Of a stretch of 10,776 nucleotides of DNA, positions 7,401 through 10,776 are shown in pieces. Origin of the DNA: JBEKYH01 sp049511115 (lineage in GTDB: Bacteria; Planctomycetota; Phycisphaerae; Tepidisphaerales; Tepidisphaeraceae); assembly GCA_049511115.1 (NCBI GenBank), contig JBEKYH010000134.1, positions 1 through 10,776 on the forward strand, given 5' to 3'. The notes under the pieces are model-generated. The model was given only the letters and a program-made list of their open reading frames with translations, did no database searches and was not told where the DNA came from. A program made the position numbers and the translations under genes. The stretch's first letter is position 1, and each line of letters opens with the position of its first letter.

Positions 7401-8126
7401 ATTATTTCCGTAGGCCTCAACACCGCGGGAACGAAACTGAGAGTCACCGGAAATGGCGCGGATGTCGGCTCTTTTGATCTGGCCGGGGTGACAGGCATCC
7501 ACATCAACGGCGGCGCCGGCGCGGATTCCATCACCATCGACACGTCCGTGACATTACCCGCGACGGTCCTCGGCAATGGCGGCGCCGACACGCTCGTCGG
7601 CGGCGGCGGAGACAACGTCCTTACCGGCGGCCCAGGTGGCGACTCGCTCGTAGGCGGCGCCGGAACCAATCTCCTCGTCCCCGACCAAAACACTTCCTTC
7701 GTCGATGGCCCCGCCGGCAACGATACGCTCGACGGCGGGACCGGTTTTAGCATCGCCGATTTCTCGCGCCGAACCGACCCGTTGGTTCTTTCCAATGATG
7801 GTGTTGCCGACAGCGGCGATACCGCCCAGCACGAAGCCGACGTAATCATGTCCAACATCTCAGCCATCTGGGGCGGCACCGGCGGTAACACCATCACCGG
7901 CGCCACCGGCGGCGAATTCCTCAGCGGCGGCGCTGGCGCGAACTCTGTCCACGGCGGCGGAGCCAACGATTTGCTCGTCGGTGGCGGTGGAAATGACACG
8001 GTCATCGTCGCCGCCGAACCGGTGAGTCTTTACCTTATCAACGGCTTCCCCAACCAATACGGCGGCGTCAACAATCCGTCCGAGGACATCCTGCAATTGG
8101 ATTCGCTGGATACCGAAATCAGTTAA
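4458..8126 (+). CDS. Large LEPR-type FG-GAP/VCBS protein with two 7-blade propellers and two RTX-like modules
   Basis: This protein has 1222 residues. ATG 4458 is supported by GAGGGA (4447-4452) at 5-nt spacing. A basic leader is followed by LERRTLLSL (34-42), the most diverged LEPR-type motif of the three paralogs. There are fourteen FG-GAP/VCBS units. Units 1-7 (about 43-385) end with a closing unit lacking GNGDGTF (SVLINQSTD). After a short linker (LNFTRPPVI), units 8-14 (about 393-742) end the same way in LSILLNNN. This predicts two consecutive seven-bladed propellers. Most units keep DxNxDGxxD calcium loops. A linker module (about 745-797) and GSGNDTI start an RTX-like array to about 925. 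After an Ala- and Pro-containing spacer (DPPAPVESDAV), a second linker module (about 957-1015, GELKVTGTSAADII) and a second GGxGxD array run to about 1195. No membrane anchor is visible. The array position and the shared plan make it the expanded paralog of its two upstream neighbours. The function is probably extracellular and calcium-dependent; the ligand is unknown. Confidence 0.93.
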   Translation: MADSKVGWKRIIARKRGRLDMAVARTCAPLAESLERRTLLSLAFAPQVTYPVSAPPSSIVVADFNGDGKLDIATADADGNVDILLGKGNGSFRAAKSIADGLGPTTDSDVKLNVADFNGHADLVVSDYTQQVSVLLGNGDGTFQTPHIYSLASNVAALAIGDVNGDGKADVVLGDENGDVTVVLGNGNGTFQSPTSFPVDSCTIKDIAIADFNHDSNADLVTGARDGSVDLLLGNGNGTFQSPTTIYSTGTYNFGFAVVDANGDGNPDIVIGKDAGTLVTLLGNGNGTFKVSAPSAVLGNLDAGTGADVNGDGKPDAILADATTGQVEVALGNGDGTFKAPVLYSVGNVPASVVVADLTGNGKNDIVTANYGSSSISVLINQSTDLNFTRPPVISIPNEPRSVTAAVLTGNGVNDLIVTDQINNTLEIFMGNGDGTFKLPQIYSVPNAPVSAAVGDLGNGHQDIVVANVYGTVSVFLGNGDGTFKPAIETDTGTDISPNAQSIALADVNGDGHDDLITANGGDGTFSVLLGNGDGTFKAANTFDLYGTSAQDSNYATAEAIAVGDFNGHPDVVVTDTSYGHNLVDIFLGNGSGSFGTPTHYSTGNYPCSIAIGDLNGDGNPDIAIANKYSASVSILLGNSGSTFAAPVSVPAHNYPQAVAIADINGDGHPDLITTDTSPSGYGAGHVNIILGNGNGTFALPQAYSVGNYARTLAVADLNGDGKPDIVTGNGSSYSLSILLNNNAGIVMMSGGVVEASSTNASTSGSVTYSGGEITLTLGGEAETFTESMVNAIDINLGSGNDTIMITSGVESVDVDGGGGSDLLMAENSAIDTIGGDGGADTVMGGGKGSMLSGNGGSDMLVPGNRHETVNGGGGNDTVAGMGHDSLSGGAGSNIFLDAGMKKDTINGGSGLNFAQNNTTDQMTNIYEVFDPPAPVESDAVAALAANTGGDLMGGPLDVTDAVTASVVDGELKVTGTSAADIISVGLNTAGTKLRVTGNGADVGSFDLAGVTGIHINGGAGADSITIDTSVTLPATVLGNGGADTLVGGGGDNVLTGGPGGDSLVGGAGTNLLVPDQNTSFVDGPAGNDTLDGGTGFSIADFSRRTDPLVLSNDGVADSGDTAQHEADVIMSNISAIWGGTGGNTITGATGGEFLSGGAGANSVHGGGANDLLVGGGGNDTVIVAAEPVSLYLINGFPNQYGGVNNPSEDILQLDSLDTEIS

Positions 8127-8623
8127 TCGCCGGAATTGCCGTAGATGGGGAGAAACTCCAGCGCCTCGGTTTGCGTGTTCAACACCGCCACCGTCGGGCG
8201 CGGCGAACGGTGCACCGCCCCGGGATTGATCCAGCGCAGCCCATCCACCGTCTGATCGCGCGCGATGTGGGTGTGGCCGTATAGCAGGTACTGGTGTTGG
8301 CGGCCGACCACGATGCGCTTGAGGATATTTCCTTGATCGCCGTGCGTCACCGCGATGCGGCGGCCGTCGAGGGTAAGGTCGGCCATGTCGTCGTAACACG
8401 CCAGATCGAGTGATTCCGCATAAACGCGCAGCTTGTCGCGATTCCAGTCCGTGTTGCCCCACACAAACGCCACTGGCAGGCCCGCCAGTAGATCGAATAT
8501 CTCTTCCCCGCCGACGTCGCCGCAGTGAATGTACTGTTCTACTTTCTGCTTGCCGAGAACACCCAGGGCGGCCGTCGTCGCCCTCACGTTGCCGTGTGTG
8601 TCGCTGAGAATACCCACGAGCAT
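8123..8623 (-). CDS. YfcE/MJ0936-type metallophosphoesterase
   Basis: This is a 166-residue calcineurin-like phosphoesterase of the small YfcE/MJ0936 (YmdB-unrelated) class. The full set of metal-binding motifs is present: SDTHG (7-11), HCGD (33-36), WGNTD (55-59), THGD (93-96), YGHTH (115-119), and the family's INPGA (132-136). Such enzymes hydrolyse phosphodiesters with two divalent metals in the cytoplasm; the natural substrate of this one cannot be read from sequence. The start is placed at ATG 8623 because MLVGILSDTHG is the usual N-terminus. Upstream codons in the same frame only run through the neighbouring gene. No clear Shine-Dalgarno sequence is seen. It begins 23 nt after the stop of the TPR-like membrane protein gene, suggesting one transcript. 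Its stop codon overlaps the stop of the convergent + strand repeat-protein gene. Confidence 0.93.
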   Translation of the reverse strand: MLVGILSDTHGNVRATTAALGVLGKQKVEQYIHCGDVGGEEIFDLLAGLPVAFVWGNTDWNRDKLRVYAESLDLACYDDMADLTLDGRRIAVTHGDQGNILKRIVVGRQHQYLLYGHTHIARDQTVDGLRWINPGAVHRSPRPTVAVLNTQTEALEFLPIYGNSGD

Positions 8624-8646
8624 GGCGATGCCATTAATCGATCTGA

Positions 8647-9393
8647 TTAATTCGGACCAAGCGGCAGGATCGCCCCGCGCGTCGTCGGCTGGGTCGAGGG
8701 AGGCACAATTTCGCCGATCACCGGTGGCTGGTTGAGTCCTTCCATGCTGGCAATGCGCTGCTGGGCGACGGCCTGCATGATGTCGCCGGCCTGCGTCCCG
8801 TCGATGACCGCCTGATATAGCTTGCGCGCCGTGTCCCAATCCTGATGGTCTTCGGCAATTGCCGCCAGTCCAAACCGGGCGGCCGTCACCGCCAGGGTCT
8901 GCTGGGGATATCCGCTGATAACCTGGTTGTACGACTGCTCGGCATTCTGCAGCAGGTCCGACGCCGTCTGCTGGCCCGGCGAAGGCTGCGTGGTGGCGGA
9001 AGCGATTCCCGCCATCTCCCAATTCACGTCGCCTCGCGCCAGCAGCACTTCGGCCGCCATCCCGGGATTGCTGTCTCCCTCGGCGGCCATGACCGAGTCG
9101 AGCCGCGCGTTGATGTCGGTGGCGATTTCCTTCGGCTGGCTGGGATCGAGGGCCATCACCGCCAACTGCCTCAATTCATCAATTTCATCTCGCGCCACCG
9201 CCAGATTGTCCCTGGCTGTCGACAGCCGGTTGGCCGACGCCGTCATGCGATAGCGCACCAGACAGAAAATGAGCACGCCCGCCAAAGCGATGGAGATGGT
9301 AGTGACCAGCCGCCGCCGCCCCTCATTAGGCAAATGAGCCAGCGCTTCGGCCAGTGTGTTGGTCTTCAGCTCGTGCCGCCGTTCCGATTTCAT
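8647..9393 (-). CDS. Single-pass membrane protein with C-terminal TPR-like repeats
   Basis: This is a 248-residue protein starting at ATG 9393. The N-terminus MKSERRHELKTNTLAEAL (residues 1-18) is cytoplasmic and charged; I recall very similar leaders in planctomycetal TPR proteins. One transmembrane helix spans about residues 29-46 (VTTISIALAGVLIFCLV), flanked by RRR and RYR. A heptad-like helix follows (about 50-80, RLSTARDNLAVARDEIDEL). The last ~110 residues contain TPR-style helix pairs, e.g. AEQSYNQVISGYPQQ and DWDTARKLYQAVID. The layout resembles YfgM-like ancillary proteins and suggests a protein-protein scaffold outside the membrane, but the partner is unknown. The frame extends upstream to an ATG at 9546. 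That start would bring in an arginine-rich stretch that overlaps the next gene, so it was not used. The tail has TTQP/STQPTT low-complexity motifs. Confidence 0.85.
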   Translation of the reverse strand: MKSERRHELKTNTLAEALAHLPNEGRRRLVTTISIALAGVLIFCLVRYRMTASANRLSTARDNLAVARDEIDELRQLAVMALDPSQPKEIATDINARLDSVMAAEGDSNPGMAAEVLLARGDVNWEMAGIASATTQPSPGQQTASDLLQNAEQSYNQVISGYPQQTLAVTAARFGLAAIAEDHQDWDTARKLYQAVIDGTQAGDIMQAVAQQRIASMEGLNQPPVIGEIVPPSTQPTTRGAILPLGPN

Positions 9394-9487
9394 AGGAGGG
9401 GCGAGTGTAAACAGCCCGGCGGGGCAAAGCAAACGCAACGAAACAAAACCTCCCGGTCGAACCAGACTAAAGCGGCGCGAACGGCCG

Positions 9488-9679
9488 TCATTTGCACCGA
9501 TAACCTTTGGCCTCCCATTCCGCCCGGACCTTGGCCGCGCGTTCAATCCATTTCAACACGTGGGCGCCGTCCAGCTTTACCAGTTGCTCCCACGGTATAA
9601 GGATGATGGCTGTCTTGGCGTCCTCGTCGATTTCAATTTTAATCGAGATGTTGTCATCCGCTTGGGCCATGTTTTTCAT
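9488..9679 (-). CDS. Small hypothetical protein (63 aa)
   Basis: This is an unrecognised short protein. From ATG 9679 it reads MKNMAQADD, then a beta-like stretch with alternating charge (ISIKIEIDEDAKTAIILI), then an amphipathic helical half with WEQL, VLKWIERAAKV and WEAKGYRCK. The protein-like composition and the beta-then-alpha layout favour a real gene. ATG 9670 (MAQADDN) is an equally possible start. The frame opens further to 9784, but that extension looks unlike protein and lies in the divergent promoter region. No Shine-Dalgarno sequence is visible for either start. It lies 94 nt upstream of the membrane TPR protein gene on the same strand, so co-transcription is possible. No function can be assigned. 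Confidence 0.6.
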   Translation of the reverse strand: MKNMAQADDNISIKIEIDEDAKTAIILIPWEQLVKLDGAHVLKWIERAAKVRAEWEAKGYRCK

Positions 9680-9778
9680 ACGAACAACAACTGCGGAGGA
9701 TTCCCTGATAACGGGGTCGGGTTTACGCCAAATTCTTGCTCCGTTATTCCCCGGCAGGGCAATTCGCGCTCGTAAAAA

Positions 9779-9808
9779 CTGCAAGATCGGACGCCAGTAG
9801 AATATAAT
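9779..9808 (+). promoter_or_regulatory. Candidate promoter of the right-end + strand gene
   Basis: A perfect TATAAT occupies 9803-9808. The best -35 at a normal distance is CTGCAA (9779-9784, 18-nt spacer), which matches TTGACA only weakly. Transcription would begin near 9815, upstream of both possible starts (GTG 9838, ATG 9880). The region also separates this gene from the divergent small protein gene. Confidence 0.45.
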
Positions 9809-9879
9809 TGCGCCGCGGCGAGCGCGGGCCGAATAACGTGGCGGCAGCGACGGCAGGCCAATGGACCGGCGGCGATCAC

Positions 9880-10776
9880 ATGCAATTCAAACTCCTCGCG
9901 ACCACTCATCTCAATTTGCAGCCCCAACTGCAATGGCTTTGGTACTCCGATCAAACCAAGAGTTTTATCACCGGCGATGATCGCCTCGCCTTCGCGCTGC
10001 CCATCGCCGCGCCGCGCACTCCATTGCCGCTTGTTTCCGCTCGGACTTACGACGACCGCATACCGCCCCGGCACCCGTGCAATCTTCCCCTACCGACATC
10101 GGTGTACGACGAACTCGCCAGTGAATCGTGGCATGGCTTTCATTTCCTGCCCCCTTCGGCCTACGCCGTCAACGCCGACGGCAGCGCGCTGGCGGAAGGG
10201 GACATGCTGCGCACCCTGGTTTTCGGGCCGAATTACGGCGACTACCTCCTGCATCCCGTCACCGGATTGGTGCTCAGCCTGCGCTCGGGCGCGATGGAAT
10301 TGCTGGAGCGATCATCCACGGCATTCAAATCAATCGATAAATGTCGCACCCGTGGATCGGCCGTGTTGGCCTTTGCGGCTCATCCGCGCCAGCCGCTGAT
10401 TGCCTACGGCGATAACGCCGGGAAGTTCCACGCGCATCAATACTCTTCCGCCGGTTTTGGCAAGGCCGCGAAAATCGCCGACAAACAACGCAAAGCCAGC
10501 CGCGTGGAATTCATCAACGCAGGCGAGACACTCGCGATCGGCGGCATGGGATATCTCGCCACCTATGCCCTGGGCGGTGGCAAGTTCGCCCCTGTGCACG
10601 AGATCTCAATCCCCGTGCGCGACTTCGTTTGCATGAACGACGGCAATGGCATGCTGGTCAATCAGGGAATTCATGGCATCTCGGCGTACCGATGCGATCA
10701 GAGCGGATTTGAGAAGACTGGCGCGATTGAGCCGGGAGCGGTGAGGGAATTGGCTCTCTCAAGGTGCCGGGGATAT
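9880..10776 (+). CDS. Uncharacterised protein with WD40-like strand pattern (3' incomplete)
   Basis: A frame without stops runs from ATG 9880 to the window end (299 codons and continuing), so the C-terminus is missing. GTG 9838 is an in-frame alternative start that would add 14 residues; neither has a strong Shine-Dalgarno sequence. I do not recognise the family. There is no signal peptide or membrane helix, so it is probably cytoplasmic. From about residue 160, segments of ~40 residues repeat a strand pattern typical of WD40-like propellers: AVLAFAAHPRQPLIAYGD, VEFINAGETLAIGGMGYLATY, DFVCMNDGNGMLVNQGIHGISAY and the start of a fourth. The N-terminal part (WLWYSDQTKSFITGDDRLAFALP) could be another blade. 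Classical GH and WD dipeptides are absent. The continuous, protein-like frame and the TATAAT upstream make a real gene very likely; the fold is inferred and the function unknown. Confidence 0.75.
   Translation, partial: MQFKLLATTHLNLQPQLQWLWYSDQTKSFITGDDRLAFALPIAAPRTPLPLVSARTYDDRIPPRHPCNLPLPTSVYDELASESWHGFHFLPPSAYAVNADGSALAEGDMLRTLVFGPNYGDYLLHPVTGLVLSLRSGAMELLERSSTAFKSIDKCRTRGSAVLAFAAHPRQPLIAYGDNAGKFHAHQYSSAGFGKAAKIADKQRKASRVEFINAGETLAIGGMGYLATYALGGGKFAPVHEISIPVRDFVCMNDGNGMLVNQGIHGISAYRCDQSGFEKTGAIEPGAVRELALSRCRGY

Noticed and set aside
7235..8005. Long - strand open frame (256 codons) rich in proline and serine
   Set aside because: It is the antisense reading of GGxGxD repeats (GGC/GGA read as Pro and Ser codons), a composition artefact.
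249..8126. RTX toxin with type I secretion system
   Set aside because: The RTX-like repeats are present, but there is no toxin domain, no typical C-terminal secretion signal and no ABC exporter or membrane fusion gene in the window; the LEPR leader points to a different export route.
8624..9022. N-terminal extension of the metallophosphoesterase to 9022
   Set aside because: The added residues are a frame shadow of the TPR protein gene; the enzyme family normally starts at MLVGILSDTHG-like sequence.
9394..9546. N-terminal extension of the TPR membrane protein to 9546
   Set aside because: It would overlap the small protein gene and put an Arg-rich stretch before the typical MKSERRHELKTN start.
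9977..10399. + strand open frames inside the right-end gene
   Set aside because: They are shadows of the longer frame beginning at 9880, which stays open to the window edge with a far more protein-like translation.

Overview
The window looks like a chromosomal piece of a GC-rich bacterium from the Planctomycetota, most plausibly the Phycisphaerae side. Three large proteins begin with a basic stretch followed by an LEPRRLLSA-type motif, which is the N-terminal hallmark of planctomycetal surface or exported repeat proteins. A fourth protein starts with an MKSERRHELKTN-like membrane leader that I recall from planctomycetal TPR proteins. Both assignments come from memory and motif reading, not from a search.

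Left three quarters (1-8126, all + strand): a tandem array of paralogous exported repeat proteins. A 14-residue RTX-like tail (2-46) probably closes an upstream member that lies outside the window. It is followed by three complete members at 249-2237, 2392-4215 and 4458-8126. All three share one plan: LEPR-type leader, FG-GAP/VCBS-type beta-propeller with DxNxDGxxD calcium loops, a short beta-rich linker module (LTVQ...F...V..I....GNDTI), then glycine/aspartate-rich RTX-like repeats. The first two have seven propeller blades. The third has fourteen, split by a closing blade and linker into two sets of seven, and it also has a second copy of the linker-plus-RTX module. Gene duplication was therefore followed by domain duplication. 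Control elements between the genes include a candidate promoter with a palindrome (165-217), an intrinsic terminator (2279-2308), a dispersed-type palindromic repeat (4266-4303) and small hairpins just upstream of each start codon.

Right quarter (8123-10776): ordinary cellular genes. On the - strand, a single-pass membrane protein with TPR-like repeats (8647-9393) lies 23 nt upstream of a YfcE/MJ0936-type metallophosphoesterase (8123-8623), probably as an operon. That gene converges on the third repeat protein with overlapping stop codons (TTAA). A small - strand protein (9488-9679) follows. It is transcribed divergently from a + strand gene (9880 to the window end, incomplete) encoding an unrecognised protein with WD40-like strand patterns, preceded by a perfect TATAAT.

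No tRNA, rRNA, CRISPR array, transposase or phage gene was seen. The most notable content is the LEPR/FG-GAP/RTX paralog array with its 7-7-14 blade arithmetic. It resembles a locus for large extracellular calcium-dependent adhesive or matrix proteins, but the actual ligands are unknown.
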